64,000 bases of DNA from Couchioplanes azureus (lineage in GTDB: Bacteria > Actinomycetota > Actinomycetes > Mycobacteriales > Micromonosporaceae), in the NCBI RefSeq assembly GCF_014648355.1, contig NZ_BMQY01000001.1:496001-560000 (forward strand). The letters are read 5' to 3'. This document shows, in pieces, positions 1 to 10,698 of this stretch; position 1 is the stretch's first letter, and each line of letters opens with the position of its first letter. Made by a program: the position numbers and the translations under genes. The notes below the pieces were generated by a model. That model saw nothing but the letters and a program-made list of their open reading frames with translations, did not search any database and was not told where the DNA came from.

Positions 1-473
1 GTGCCGGTGTACGTGCGGGTCCTGCCGTCGTCGAACACCCCCGGGAGCACCGCCACGGTCCGCTCCCCCAGGCGGACCTCCACCGTGCCCACGTTCCACC
101 GCACCAGCGAGGCGTAGCTGTCGCGATGGTCGTGGCCGGTGCCCGTCCGGTCGGCGAGCCCGGCGAAGTAGCGCTGGAAGGGAATCTGCTCCGTACCCGC
201 CGCGAGCCCCTCGAACGCCCGCTCCGGCGTCTCCTTGCCGCCGGGCGTGCGCTCCTGATAGTGCCTCGCCACCGAGGCACCCACGAAGCCGAGATTGACC
301 ACGAGCCGCTGCGCTTCCTCCGCGGACAGCCGCTCAGGCAGGGGCAGATCGGGCAGGACCACCTCGTGCAGGGCGTCGGTCAGCACCCGCGGGGCCAGGA
401 CGTCGCGCAGGATGGCCTGGTTGAGCTTCGGCAGCTCCTCCAGTACCCAGGCGCCGAGCTGCGGCAAAGCCAT
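1..473 (-). CDS. hypothetical protein, 3' end outside the window
   Basis: The reading frame runs off the left edge without a stop, so only the first 157 codons are visible. The ATG at 473 has AAGGG about ten bases upstream; an in-frame GTG at 482 is the alternative but would sit directly on that ribosome-binding site. The visible protein begins MALPQLGAWVLEEL, is soluble-looking, and has no signal peptide or membrane segment. I do not recognise a family. It lies 68 bp downstream of the SIMPL gene on the same strand and may share its transcript. Codon use is typical of the window. Confidence 0.6.
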   Translation of the reverse strand, partial: MALPQLGAWVLEELPKLNQAILRDVLAPRVLTDALHEVVLPDLPLPERLSAEEAQRLVVNLGFVGASVARHYQERTPGGKETPERAFEGLAAGTEQIPFQRYFAGLADRTGTGHDHRDSYASLVRWNVGTVEVRLGERTVAVLPGVFDDGRTRTYTG

Positions 474-541
474 CGCACTCACACCCTTCAGGACCGGGAA
501 TCACACCCATCGGCGTGGAGAGCCCGGTCTGAAGAGTTCCC

Positions 542-1207
542 TTATATCTTTTTGTCACACATTTCCGACATGAGGGTGGGCTCCGTGATGGCCACCCGCA
601 CCACCACCGCGGCGTGCACGGTCTGCGGCTGCGGATCGACCTCGAGCTCCAGGTCGGCGGACTCCAGGCCGAACGCGGCGGCGCGCATCATGCCGCCGCC
701 ACCGCCGCCGGCGCCCTCGTCGGAGATCTCGATCAGCCGGTCCACCTCGGCGCCGACGGCCTGCGCGTACTCCCGGGCGCGGCCCAGCGCGTCGGCGATC
801 GCCTCCCGCCGCACGTCGGCGCCCGCCCGGCTGCCGGGGCGCAGCTGCCACCAGGGACCCGAGATGGCGGTCTGCTCGGCGTCGGCCAGCCGCAGCAGCA
901 TCTCCCCGAGCGCGCCGAAGTCGGTCACCGTGACCGTGGTGCCGACGCTGCCCACGTACGCCGAGACGCGCTCGCCGCCGCGCTTGAGCTCGGGCCGCAC
1001 CTGGATCCCGGCGGTGTCGCGCCGCTCGATCGCGTCGGCGTAGCCGTCGAGCACGGCACGCAGCGCGGCCGCCCGCTCGGCCAGCCGGGCGAGGGCGGCC
1101 TGCCGATCCTTGTCGCGCGCGGACACGGTGACGCAGAACTGCGCGATCTCCGGCGGCACCTCACGGACGGCCTCGCCGCGGACCACGATCACGGGTTGCT
1201 CAGCCAT
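542..1207 (-). CDS. SIMPL domain-containing protein (DUF541)
   Basis: 221 residues. The body matches the SIMPL/DUF541 pattern: an N-terminal strand with VRGEAVREVPPE, a helical region with ARDKDRQAALARLAERAAAL, the central segment around GIQVRPEL and SAYVGSVGTTVTV, and a C-terminal VHAAVVVRVAIT strand. Family members are usually periplasmic or envelope proteins of poorly defined function, but I see no signal peptide here. The ATG at 1207 is preferred because the longer frame to 1267 would overlap the upstream gene. A glycine run (about residues 158-163) is a low-complexity loop. It follows the DUF4352-like gene by 10 bp, so the two are probably one operon. Confidence 0.85.
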   Translation of the reverse strand: MAEQPVIVVRGEAVREVPPEIAQFCVTVSARDKDRQAALARLAERAAALRAVLDGYADAIERRDTAGIQVRPELKRGGERVSAYVGSVGTTVTVTDFGALGEMLLRLADAEQTAISGPWWQLRPGSRAGADVRREAIADALGRAREYAQAVGAEVDRLIEISDEGAGGGGGGMMRAAAFGLESADLELEVDPQPQTVHAAVVVRVAITEPTLMSEMCDKKI

Positions 1208-1217
1208 GGCGAGAAAC

Positions 1218-1793
1218 CTACGCCCGCGCAAGCGGAATGCGCACTCCCCGGGTACGGACGGAGTCACGCAGAACGATCGACGTGAGCCGGGTGCCGCGCG
1301 GGACGTCGAACACCAGCGTGCCGCGTACCCGCGCGCCGGCGTCGATGCGCTCCAGGATGCCCGGGCGCCGGCCGCCCACGTACATGGCGGCGCCGACCTC
1401 GCTGACGAAGGCCGAGCCGTCGGCGGCGTACGCGGTCTGCGCCGCCCCGTCGAGGATCTCCGGCCGCGTGCCGATGTTCCGGACGGTGACCGCCACCAGG
1501 CAGAACTCGCCGCGCGCCCGTTGCCCGAAGTCGTCGCTGCCGAGCCGGCGGGCGCCGCAGCGCATCCCGGCGACCGAGAACTGGAAGCCGCCGTCGGCGA
1601 CCACCTCGTGCAGGCGGCCGCCGACCGCCTCCTGACGCGGGGAACCGCCGGCGCCGAGGCCCGCCGAGAGCCGGTTCGCGATCACTCCGAGGACCGCGAA
1701 CAGGGCGATCAGGGCGGCGATCATCGCGACGGCGAGGCCGCCGGCGATCCACGGCCACAGCGACCGGGCGTCGCGGCGCCGGAGGTTGGACAT
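1218..1793 (-). CDS. DUF4352-like membrane-anchored protein
   Basis: 191 residues. A cytoplasmic N-terminus (MSNLRRRDARSLWPW) precedes one strong membrane segment (about residues 14-40). An extracytoplasmic beta-rich domain follows, with the DUF4352/telokin-like pattern: GGFQFSVAGMRC, then LVAVTVRNIGTRPEIL, then GTLVFDVPRGTRLTSIVLRD. Such domains are usually cell-surface, immunoglobulin-like modules of unknown ligand. The ATG at 1793 is chosen because GGGAG lies seven bases upstream; the longer frame to 1844 has no such site. It is the first gene of a leftward operon with the SIMPL gene. Confidence 0.75.
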   Translation of the reverse strand: MSNLRRRDARSLWPWIAGGLAVAMIAALIALFAVLGVIANRLSAGLGAGGSPRQEAVGGRLHEVVADGGFQFSVAGMRCGARRLGSDDFGQRARGEFCLVAVTVRNIGTRPEILDGAAQTAYAADGSAFVSEVGAAMYVGGRRPGILERIDAGARVRGTLVFDVPRGTRLTSIVLRDSVRTRGVRIPLARA

Positions 1794-2065
1794 GGGCTCT
1801 CCCGTGGCGCCGGTCCGGACGTGCAGCGTGGCCGGACCAACCACCCGAGGATCCGGCCACGCTCCCTGACAACCGCCGCCCGCGGGCCCGGGAAGTGGCC
1901 CGAACAGCCGGGCTCCACCATCCGGTCGGCTCGCCGGCCGTCCCGGCCCGGCGCGGCGGTGAGCCGTCGCGGCGAGTCATGTCTCACTGCCGCGCCGAAG
2001 GGCGGCCCTCGCCCGTTATGAGTCCTGCGACGAGAAGTCCGCCCACGACCCCAGGGGAGATCGCC

Positions 2066-2761
2066 GTGACCGTGACCGAGCACCAGATCAAGGACCGCAT
2101 CAAGGCCGTCCTCGCCGGATCCTCTCCGGACACCGCCACGTCGGAGCACCCGTTGATCGTGCCGGGCACCATGCACCCGAACCAGGCCCTCCAGGTGCTC
2201 ACGCTGGCGCAGCGGACGGCCGAGGAGCACATCGCCATCGCCAACCGCCAGGCGGAGAAGATCCGTACGGACGCCCAGGCGGCGGCCGACAAGATCGCGG
2301 CCGATGCCGAGACCCACTCGCAGAACATCCGGCGGGAGGCCGACAAGGTCCTGGCCGAGGCGCGGGCGACCGCCGAGAAGGCGGCCCGCGAGACGCGCGC
2401 CCAGGCCGAGGAGGCCCGGCGCAGCGCGGACCGGATCGTCTCGGAGGCCCGGACCCAGGCGCAGACCGTCGCCAAGAAGGCCGAGGAGCAGGCGGATCAG
2501 CTCAAACTGCAGGCCCAGCAGCGGTACGAGGACGCCGTAGGCAGCCTCGGCGCCAAGCGGGAGGCGTTGCAGCGGCAGATCGAGTCCCTGGAGCGGTTCG
2601 ACCGGGAGTACCGGGCGCGGCTGACGGCGTTCATGCAGAACCAGTTGCGCGCCCTCTGGGTCGACGTGCCGGCCGTCGGGGACGAGCTGGACGACGCCGA
2701 GCCCGAGGCGGCCGGCGAGTCCGCGGCCGAGGAGCCGGAATCCCGGGAAGAGGACGAGTAG
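2066..2761 (+). CDS. DivIVA-like coiled-coil protein
   Basis: 231 residues, very rich in Ala, Glu, Arg and Gln with few hydrophobic breaks. A short N-terminus (TVTEHQIKDRIKAVL) is followed by a segment beginning HPNQALQVLTLAQRTAEEHI, typical of actinobacterial DivIVA-family proteins, then an almost unbroken coiled coil (about residues 45-200) and an acidic tail ending EESREEDE-like. DivIVA, Wag31 and FilP-type proteins scaffold polar growth and division. The GTG at 2066 has an excellent ribosome-binding site (AGGGGAG, six bases upstream); longer in-frame starts lack one. A perfect hairpin follows the stop. The exact subfamily is uncertain. Confidence 0.75.
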   Translation: MTVTEHQIKDRIKAVLAGSSPDTATSEHPLIVPGTMHPNQALQVLTLAQRTAEEHIAIANRQAEKIRTDAQAAADKIAADAETHSQNIRREADKVLAEARATAEKAARETRAQAEEARRSADRIVSEARTQAQTVAKKAEEQADQLKLQAQQRYEDAVGSLGAKREALQRQIESLERFDREYRARLTAFMQNQLRALWVDVPAVGDELDDAEPEAAGESAAEEPESREEDE

Positions 2762-2766
2762 CCCGC

Positions 2767-2794
2767 CGAACGGCCATCGGTTCCTGGCCGTTCG
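2767..2794 (+). terminator. hairpin terminator after the DivIVA-like gene
   Basis: A 9-bp perfect inverted repeat, CGAACGGCC at 2767-2775 and GGCCGTTCG at 2786-2794, encloses a 10-base loop and begins 6 bp after the stop codon. There is no T-tract, as is usual for high-GC actinobacterial terminators. Confidence 0.7.
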
Positions 2795-2845
2795 ACCGCG
2801 CCGCCGCACGCGCCGAAGATTCCCCCAAACTGGGATTATTCGGAC

Positions 2846-3610
2846 ATGACTGACGATCACCAGCCGCGGGTACGGACCCGCCGCCGACGCTGGACGACGG
2901 GAGCGATCGTGGCCGCCACCGCCACGGCGGCCACGGTCGGCGGCTCGTTCTGGATCCGCGCCGACGCCGGGACAGCGCCGACGGAGGTGGTCCGCTACAC
3001 CTTCGACGGCACCGCCGGCACGCTCTTCCCCGACGCCACCGGCGGCCTCCACCCGCTCAGGACGGTCAGCAGCAAGGGCGGAACGCTCACCTCGATCGCC
3101 CACGGTGACGGCACGGCGCTGCAGTTCCCGCCGCCGTGCCGGCAGGAGCCGTGCCCCCGGGTGGCGTTGCGCGCCAAGAGCTCGGCGGCCCTCAACCCGG
3201 GCCGCAAGCCGATCCGCTTCGGCGCCTCCGTGCTGCTCTCCCGCAAGCAGACCAGCAAGGGCGAGAACATCGTCCAGAAGGGCTACTCGGCCCGGGGCAG
3301 CCAGTACAAACTGCAGATCGACGGTACGGCGGGCAAGCCGAGCTGCGCGATGGTGGATGCCCAGGGCCGCGTCCACATCGCCCGGAGCAGCGTCACGGTG
3401 GCGGACAACGCCTGGCACACCCTGGAGTGCCGCCGCCGGGGCACCTGGCTCGCCATCCGGGTCGACGGCCGCCGCCGGGGCAGCACCACCGTGCCGGCAG
3501 CCCTGTCGGTCGCCAACGCCATTCCGCTCAGCATCGGCGGCAAGGGCGCCTACCGGGACAACGACCAGTTCCAAGGCGCCCTCGACGACGTCTGGGTCGC
3601 GATCGGCTAA
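2846..3610 (+). CDS. LamG-like jellyroll fold domain protein, secreted or membrane-anchored
   Basis: 254 residues. An arginine-rich N-terminus (RVRTRRRRW) and a hydrophobic segment (about residues 17-38) make a signal peptide or anchor. The rest reads as a concanavalin A-like/LamG domain: EVVRYTFDGTAGTLFPDATG, then TALQFPP, KPIRFGASVLL, NAWHTLECRRRGTWLAIRVDG and ending GALDDVWVAIG. Two cysteine pairs are plausible disulfides. LamG modules bind glycans or proteins outside the cell. The gene ends 37 bp before the LPVTG-tailed surface protein, so the two may be made together. No enzymatic residues are evident. Confidence 0.8.
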   Translation: MTDDHQPRVRTRRRRWTTGAIVAATATAATVGGSFWIRADAGTAPTEVVRYTFDGTAGTLFPDATGGLHPLRTVSSKGGTLTSIAHGDGTALQFPPPCRQEPCPRVALRAKSSAALNPGRKPIRFGASVLLSRKQTSKGENIVQKGYSARGSQYKLQIDGTAGKPSCAMVDAQGRVHIARSSVTVADNAWHTLECRRRGTWLAIRVDGRRRGSTTVPAALSVANAIPLSIGGKGAYRDNDQFQGALDDVWVAIG

Positions 3611-3647
3611 CTACGTCCTATTTGTAGTGATATGGAAGCATGATGCG

Positions 3648-4511
3648 GTGACAGTCGCTCGTGTGCTCACGACCATCGCCCTCGCCGCCGGAGCCCTCGC
3701 CGGCCTGGCCGCGGCCGCGGCGCCCGCCGATCCCGCCCGGCTGGAGGCGGTCACCGAGATCAAGGACGACGAGTGGCCCGCCAAGGTCGAGTACCGGGCC
3801 CGCCGCGGCGACGTCGTCCGGGTACCCCTCGGCGTACGGAGCGCGGACGACGGCCCGGTACGCGGCCTGGTCGCGAAGCTCGAGATCGACGCCGGCCTCG
3901 AGTTCGCCCGCCGCTACCGCAACTGCTGGTACACGGCCAACGCCGGCCGCGGCATCGCCTGGTGCGAGTTCTCCGTGACGCTGCCCGCGCACGGAGGCCT
4001 GACCATCACGACGCCGGTCGCGGCCGTCCGGCCCGGCACGGAGCCCGGAGCGGTCGCGACCATCGCGTTCCGCTGGCAGAGCAGGGGATGGTCCGACGCC
4101 CGCGGCGGCCTGCGCCGGGTGGCCGCGTACTTCGCCGGCCCGGGCGAGCCGGTCGTCCGCGGCGACCAGGGCGTGCTGGCGCTCGGCGAGCGGACGCTGC
4201 CGACCGCGGACATCCGGGCCAACGGCAACTTCGTCCGTCTCACCGTGACCGACGGCCCTCCGCTCACCCCGGCCGCGACACCACCCGCCTCCCCGGGCTC
4301 GCCGCCGCCTCCGTCCGGGCCGGACCCGTCCGCGACCGGGGGAGCGGCCCCGGCGGCGACCGGCGGCGCGGCCGGCGGCGCGGCCGGCGGCGAGGGGCTG
4401 CCGGTCACCGGCACGCCGAGCGCCACGGTGGTCACGACGGGCGGCGCCCTCCTGCTCCTCGGCCTCCTCGCCATCCGCATCGTGCGACGGCGGATGCGCT
4501 TCACCGCCTGA
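3648..4511 (+). CDS. cell-surface protein with C-terminal LPVTG-type sorting signal
   Basis: 287 residues. The N-terminus VTVARVLTTIALAAGALAG is a signal peptide. A cysteine-containing beta-rich domain (about residues 30-200) follows, then a Pro/Thr/Ser/Gly/Ala-rich stalk (about 205-250) and the classical sortase tail: LPVTG, a hydrophobic stretch (ALLLLGLLAIRI) and a basic end (RRRMRF). The protein is therefore probably attached to peptidoglycan by a class E-like sortase. No ATG fits the frame; the GTG at 3648 has GGAAG nine bases upstream. The body domain is not one I recognise. It lies just downstream of the LamG gene. Confidence 0.75.
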   Translation: MTVARVLTTIALAAGALAGLAAAAAPADPARLEAVTEIKDDEWPAKVEYRARRGDVVRVPLGVRSADDGPVRGLVAKLEIDAGLEFARRYRNCWYTANAGRGIAWCEFSVTLPAHGGLTITTPVAAVRPGTEPGAVATIAFRWQSRGWSDARGGLRRVAAYFAGPGEPVVRGDQGVLALGERTLPTADIRANGNFVRLTVTDGPPLTPAATPPASPGSPPPPSGPDPSATGGAAPAATGGAAGGAAGGEGLPVTGTPSATVVTTGGALLLLGLLAIRIVRRRMRFTA

Positions 4512-4529
4512 CCGGTAGGGTCATCGCCG

Positions 4530-5459
4530 ATGCGGACGAAGCAGCAGCTCAGTGCGGACATCCACGGCGAGCGACGGGCGGCCCTGGTGGTCAACGCCCA
4601 TTCCCGGCGCGGCGGGAGGCGCTATGCCGACGCCCGGTCCCGGCTGCTCGCCGCGGGATTCCGGCTGCTCGGAGACTTTCCCGTGCACCGGCCCGGCGAG
4701 CTGGAGGCGAGCCTGTCGGCCGCCGTGGCGCTGGGCCCGGACGTGCTGGCCGTGGGCGGCGGCGACGGGACGATCAGCACGGCCGCCCGGGTGCTCGCCC
4801 ATCGCGACATCGCGCTCGGGCTGTTGCCGCTCGGCACGACGAACAACTTCGCCCGTACGGTGGGGGTGCCACTCGATCTCGGCGAGGCCGTCGCGACGCT
4901 GACCCACGGCACGGTGGTCGACGTCGACCTGGGGCTCGCCGGGGACCTGCTGTTCACCAACCACGTCGGCGTCGGGCTCTCCGCGGACGTGATGACCAGG
5001 GCGCCCCGGCGGCTGAAGCGGGTCGCCGGACGGCTCGCGTACCCGATGACCGCCCTGGCCCTGCTGGCCCGGCACCGCCCGCTGCGGGCCCGGCTCCGCG
5101 CCCAGGGCCGGCAGCACGAGTTCCTCACCCATCAGCTGTACGTGGCCAACGGCGGCTTCCACGCCGGACGGCCGATCGCCGGGGACGCGGACGCCGACGA
5201 CCGGCTGCTGGTGGCCTATCCGGTGGGCGGCGCGAGCCGGCGCGCCCTGCTGCGGGAGACCGCCCGCAACGCCGCCACCGGGCACCGCCGCACGCTGCGC
5301 GACGAGCCCTTCCTCGCGGTGGGTGAGCTGTGGCTGGAGACCGACCGGCCGGCCCGGGTGGAGGTCGACGGGGAACCGTGCGGGCAGACTCCCGTCCGGA
5401 TCACCGTCGACCCCAACGCCCTGCGGATCATGGCACCGCCGGGCACCGTCGACCGCTGA
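4530..5459 (+). CDS. diacylglycerol/lipid kinase family protein (YegS/DagK type)
   Basis: 309 residues. The N-terminal lipid-kinase catalytic domain has ALVVNAHSRRGG near the start and the nucleotide-binding signature VGGGDGTISTAARVL (about residues 75-90), then LPLGTTNNFARTVGVP. The C-terminal beta-sandwich ends with EVDGEPCGQTPVRITVDP. The enzyme would phosphorylate diacylglycerol or a related lipid with ATP at the inner membrane face. A TAGGGT hexamer (4516-4521) sits eight bases before the ATG and there is no Shine-Dalgarno sequence, so a leaderless transcript is possible. The convergent sigma gene ends 10 bp away. Confidence 0.9.
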   Translation: MRTKQQLSADIHGERRAALVVNAHSRRGGRRYADARSRLLAAGFRLLGDFPVHRPGELEASLSAAVALGPDVLAVGGGDGTISTAARVLAHRDIALGLLPLGTTNNFARTVGVPLDLGEAVATLTHGTVVDVDLGLAGDLLFTNHVGVGLSADVMTRAPRRLKRVAGRLAYPMTALALLARHRPLRARLRAQGRQHEFLTHQLYVANGGFHAGRPIAGDADADDRLLVAYPVGGASRRALLRETARNAATGHRRTLRDEPFLAVGELWLETDRPARVEVDGEPCGQTPVRITVDPNALRIMAPPGTVDR

Positions 5460-5469
5460 GGTCCGGCCC

Positions 5470-6276
5470 TCAGACGGCGAGCTCCAGGTGGCCCCGCAGC
5501 TTGGTGAGGGCCTTGGTGAGCAGCCGCGAGACGTGCATCTGCGAGATGCCCACCTGCTCGGCGATCTGCGACTGGGTCAGGTTGCCGTAGAAGCGCAGCG
5601 CGATGATCTTCTGCTCGCGCTCGTCCAGCTGGGCCAGCGCGGGGCCGAGGGCGACGCGGGTCTCGGCGAGCTCGAAGCCGGTGTCGTCGCCGCCGAGGGT
5701 GTCACCGAGCTCGGTGCTGCCGTCGGCGTTGATCGGGGTGGACAGGCTGGTGGCGCTGTAGGCACGGGCGCCCTCCAGCCCCTCGAGCACGTCCTCCTCG
5801 GTGACGCCGAGGTGGTCGGCCACGTCCGCGACCGTCGGCGACCGGCCCAGCGTGTGGCTGAGCGTGTTGTTCGCCGCGGTGATCGCCAGGCGGAGCTCCT
5901 GCAGCCGCCGCGGGACCCGGATGGACCAGGTGCGGTCGCGGAAGTGGCGCTTCAGCTCGCCGACGATGGTCGGGATGGCGAAGCCGGCGAACTCGACGCC
6001 GCGGTCGGCCTCGAACCGGTCGACCGCCTTGATCAGGCCCATCACGGCCACCTGGAAGAGGTCGTCGAGCGGCTCGCCGCGGCCCGCGTAGCGGTTGGCC
6101 AGGTGCCGTGCCAGGGGCATCCACGCCTCGATCGCGCGGTCCCGCAGCGCGGCCCGGGACGGGTGTCCGGCGGGCAGGGCGGCGACCGCGGCGATCAGCT
6201 CGCTCGCGCGGTCCGTCGTCGCCGAGGCATCAGCAGCGAGGTCGGCGCTGTCGACAGGGGCGGCGATAACCGTCAT
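5470..6276 (-). CDS. SigB/SigF/SigG-type RNA polymerase sigma factor
   Basis: 268 residues. Region 2 contains LANRYAGRGEPLDDLFQVAVMGLIKAVDRF and EFAGFAIPTIVGELKRHFRD, the hallmark of the general-stress SigB/SigF group. Region 3 carries GRSPTVADVADHLGVTEEDV, and region 4 LDEREQKIIALRFYGNLTQSQIAEQVGISQ. The ATG at 6276 has AAGGAG six bases upstream. These factors read promoters of the form GTTT-N15-GGGTA and are usually held by an anti-sigma kinase, but no anti-sigma gene lies nearby. A perfect promoter of this type lies in front of the neighbouring catalase gene, so katE is a likely target. Confidence 0.93.
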   Translation of the reverse strand: MTVIAAPVDSADLAADASATTDRASELIAAVAALPAGHPSRAALRDRAIEAWMPLARHLANRYAGRGEPLDDLFQVAVMGLIKAVDRFEADRGVEFAGFAIPTIVGELKRHFRDRTWSIRVPRRLQELRLAITAANNTLSHTLGRSPTVADVADHLGVTEEDVLEGLEGARAYSATSLSTPINADGSTELGDTLGGDDTGFELAETRVALGPALAQLDEREQKIIALRFYGNLTQSQIAEQVGISQMHVSRLLTKALTKLRGHLELAV

Positions 6277-6381
6277 GGACGACTCCTTCGATCCAGCCAC
6301 CGAGGGTCGGTGGCCCTGTTACCTGCACAACGAGCGACGGCCGGGAATGCCGGAATCCGTCGCAGGTCGTCCGGATACTTG

Positions 6382-6405
6382 CCCCCCGGCAAGGGACGGC
6401 CAAAC
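6382..6405 (-). promoter_or_regulatory. weak SigB/SigF-type promoter candidate for the sigma gene
   Basis: On the minus strand GTTT (6405-6402) is followed after 15 bases by GGGGG (6386-6382), an imperfect match to GTTT-N15-GGGTA, about 105 bp before the sigma start. It suggests autoregulation, but the -10 element deviates. Confidence 0.3.
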
Positions 6406-6460
6406 TCCTCCGAACAGTCAGAAGAACCACACCGAAAGGTTGATGTTTTGGCCGTAACCC

Positions 6461-6498
6461 CGGAGAGGCCCGCCCCGTCCGGGACGCGCCTCTCCGGT
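6461..6498 (-). terminator. terminator of katE
   Basis: A perfect 10-bp inverted repeat, CCGGAGAGGC at 6461-6470 and GCCTCTCCGG at 6489-6498, begins 9 bp downstream of the catalase stop. The 18-base loop can itself form a small stem (CGTC/GACG). Confidence 0.8.
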
Positions 6499-6507
6499 GT
6501 CCGCGGA

Positions 6508-8763
<2,256 letters not shown>

Positions 8764-8804
8764 CGGGTCGGGTCCTCCAGGACGATGGCGGGGCTCTCTG
8801 CGGC

Positions 8805-8828
8805 TACCCGGCAGGCCCGCCGTCAAAC
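8805..8828 (-). promoter_or_regulatory. SigB/SigF-type promoter of katE
   Basis: On the minus strand GTTT (8828-8825) is followed by 15 bases and then GGGTA (8809-8805), an exact match to the general-stress sigma promoter form. It lies 42 bp before the katE ATG. The neighbouring gene encodes a sigma factor of that class. Confidence 0.7.
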
Positions 8829-8918
8829 GATCGTCCTTGATCACCCGTTAGGTGCAACTCGGAGGCTTCCTAGGGCAATCTGTGTTTTTCATCCCATTTG
8901 GGCGGCTACTTTCCGGCC

Positions 8919-9509
8919 ATGATCAGGATCACTCACTTCCTTCGCGCGGCGGCCGTGGCCGGCCTTGCCGCCGCAACCGTCATCCTGCCCACCCACGGCG
9001 GCGCCTCGGCGGCCCCGGTGACCCCGGCGGCTCCCTCGGCCACCGTCCAGGCTCCGGCGCTGAGCGCGGCAGCCAAGGCCTACACGGCGAAGTTCAAGGG
9101 CGCCGTGTGCGTGAACGGGCACGTCGAGAACATCGGCTGGCAGGGCTGGCGCTGCAACCGCTCCGGCCGCCCGGTCATGGTCGGCACCACCGGGCAGTCG
9201 CTGCGCCTGGAGGCGGTCTCCATCCTGACCACCAAGGCCGGCGGCATCTGCGCCAAGGCGCACGTGCAGAACATCGGCTGGATGCGCACCCGCTGCGCCC
9301 GCGCGAACCGGATCGTCACGGTGGGCACCACCGGACAGGCGCTGCGCCTGGAGGCCCTGCGCCTCAGCACCGCCAAGCGCGTCTGCGCCGAGGGCCACGT
9401 GCAGAACATCGGCTGGCAGGGCATGGAGTGCGCCCGGAAGTGGAACTGGGTCGAGGTCGGCACCACCGGCCAGAGCCTGCGCCTGGAGGCGCTGAAGGTG
9501 CTGGTCTAG
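8919..9509 (+). CDS. secreted protein with three ChW (clostridial hydrophobic W) repeats
   Basis: 196 residues. A signal peptide (MIRITHFLRAAAVAGLAAAT, cleavage near GGASA) is followed by three roughly 45-residue repeats. Each carries GHVENIGWQ, HVQNIGWM or GHVQNIGWQ, then a cysteine-bearing turn, then VGTTGQSLRLEAL or a close variant. This is the ChW repeat signature (PF07538). Each repeat also has two cysteines, probably one disulfide. ChW proteins are extracellular and thought to bind sugars or proteins. A TTG at 8898 is in frame but the ATG at 8919 gives a proper signal peptide. Function unknown beyond the repeat family. Confidence 0.85.
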   Translation: MIRITHFLRAAAVAGLAAATVILPTHGGASAAPVTPAAPSATVQAPALSAAAKAYTAKFKGAVCVNGHVENIGWQGWRCNRSGRPVMVGTTGQSLRLEAVSILTTKAGGICAKAHVQNIGWMRTRCARANRIVTVGTTGQALRLEALRLSTAKRVCAEGHVQNIGWQGMECARKWNWVEVGTTGQSLRLEALKVLV

Positions 9510-9532
9510 CCGATCACCGGCGGTTGCGTCGG

Positions 9533-9562
9533 CGCGGGCGGAAGCTTCGGCTCCCGCCCGCG
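9533..9562 (+). terminator. hairpin terminator between the ChW gene and dapC
   Basis: CGCGGGCGG at 9533-9541 pairs perfectly with CCGCCCGCG at 9554-9562 across a 12-base loop. It lies between two convergent genes and could serve both. Confidence 0.65.
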
Positions 9563-9610
9563 TCTCTCGTCCGGGGCCCGGACCCTCCCCGGCTCGGGAC
9601 TCGTCCCGGG

Positions 9611-10696
9611 TCAGGCCAGGCGGGCGACCGCCGCCGCGACCCGTTCGTCCGTGGCCGTCAGGGCGATGCGCACGTGCTGCGCCGCCGCCGGGCCGTAGAA
9701 GGCACCGGGCGCCGCCAGGATGCCCCGCTCGGCCAGCCAGTCGACCGTCTTCCAGCTGTCCTCGCCGCGGGTCGACCACAGGTAGAGCCCTGCCGCGCTG
9801 TGGTCGATCGTGAAGCCCGCGCCGGTCAACGCCGCCCGTAGCGCCGCGCGCCGGGCCGCGTACCGGTCACGCTGGGCGGCGACGTGCGACTCGTCGCCGA
9901 GGGCCGCGATCATCGCCGCCTGCACCGGCGCCGGGACGATCATGCCCGCGTGCTTGCGGACCGCGAGCAGCTCCCCCACCACCGCCGGGTCGCCGGCGAC
10001 GAAACCCGCCCGGAAGCCGGCCAGGTTGGAGCGCTTGGACAGCGAGTGGACGGCCAGCACGCCGGTGTAGTCGCCGCCGCAGACCTCGTCGGAGAGCACC
10101 GACACCGGCGTCTCCTCCCAGCCCAGCGAGAGGTAACACTCGTCGGCGGCCACGACCGCGCCGCGCTCCCGCGCCCAGTCGACGACCTTGCGCAGGTGCG
10201 CCGCGGGCAGGACCTTGCCGGTCGGGTTCGACGGCGAGTTGACCCAGACCAGCTTGACCCGCGGATCCGGGCCGAGCGCGGTGAGCGAGTCGCTGCGGAC
10301 CAGCTCCGCACCGGCGAGCCGCACCCCGGCCTCGTACGTCGGGTAACACACCCGGGGAACGACCACGACATCACCCGGACCGACCCCGAGCAGGGTGGGC
10401 AGCCAGGCCACCAGCTCCTTGGAGCCGATGGTGGGCAGTACCGCGAGGCTGCCCGAGGCACCGCAGGCCCGGGCCAGCCAGGCGGTGACGGCCGCGCGCA
10501 GCGCCGGGGTCCCCGCGGTCTGCGGATAACCCGGCGCGTCCGCGGCGGCCGCCAGGGCGGCCTGGACCGACGCCGGCACCGGGTCGACCGGTGTGCCGAC
10601 CGACAGGTCGACGATGCCGTCCGGGTGGGCGGCGGCGACGGCCTTGGCCGGCTCCAGCTGATCCCAGGGGAAGTCGGGCAGCGACGCCGAAAGCAC
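9611..10696 (-). CDS. dapC: succinyldiaminopimelate aminotransferase DapC
   Basis: 361 residues, a fold-type I PLP aminotransferase. Near the N-terminus is DGIVDLSVGTPVDPVP, then GYPQTAGTPALRAAV. The core includes WVNSPSNPTGKVLPAAHL and ADECYLSLGW, and the PLP lysine lies in HSLSKRSNLAGFRAGF. The C-terminal arginine region includes QHVRIALTATDERV. It would transfer an amino group to N-succinyl-2-amino-6-ketopimelate in lysine and peptidoglycan precursor synthesis. It starts at GTG 10696, two bases after the fdxA stop; the fdxA-dapC pairing is typical of actinobacteria and strongly supports the specific assignment. Confidence 0.9.
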   Translation of the reverse strand: MLSASLPDFPWDQLEPAKAVAAAHPDGIVDLSVGTPVDPVPASVQAALAAAADAPGYPQTAGTPALRAAVTAWLARACGASGSLAVLPTIGSKELVAWLPTLLGVGPGDVVVVPRVCYPTYEAGVRLAGAELVRSDSLTALGPDPRVKLVWVNSPSNPTGKVLPAAHLRKVVDWARERGAVVAADECYLSLGWEETPVSVLSDEVCGGDYTGVLAVHSLSKRSNLAGFRAGFVAGDPAVVGELLAVRKHAGMIVPAPVQAAMIAALGDESHVAAQRDRYAARRAALRAALTGAGFTIDHSAAGLYLWSTRGEDSWKTVDWLAERGILAAPGAFYGPAAAQHVRIALTATDERVAAAVARLA

Positions 10697-10698
10697 GG

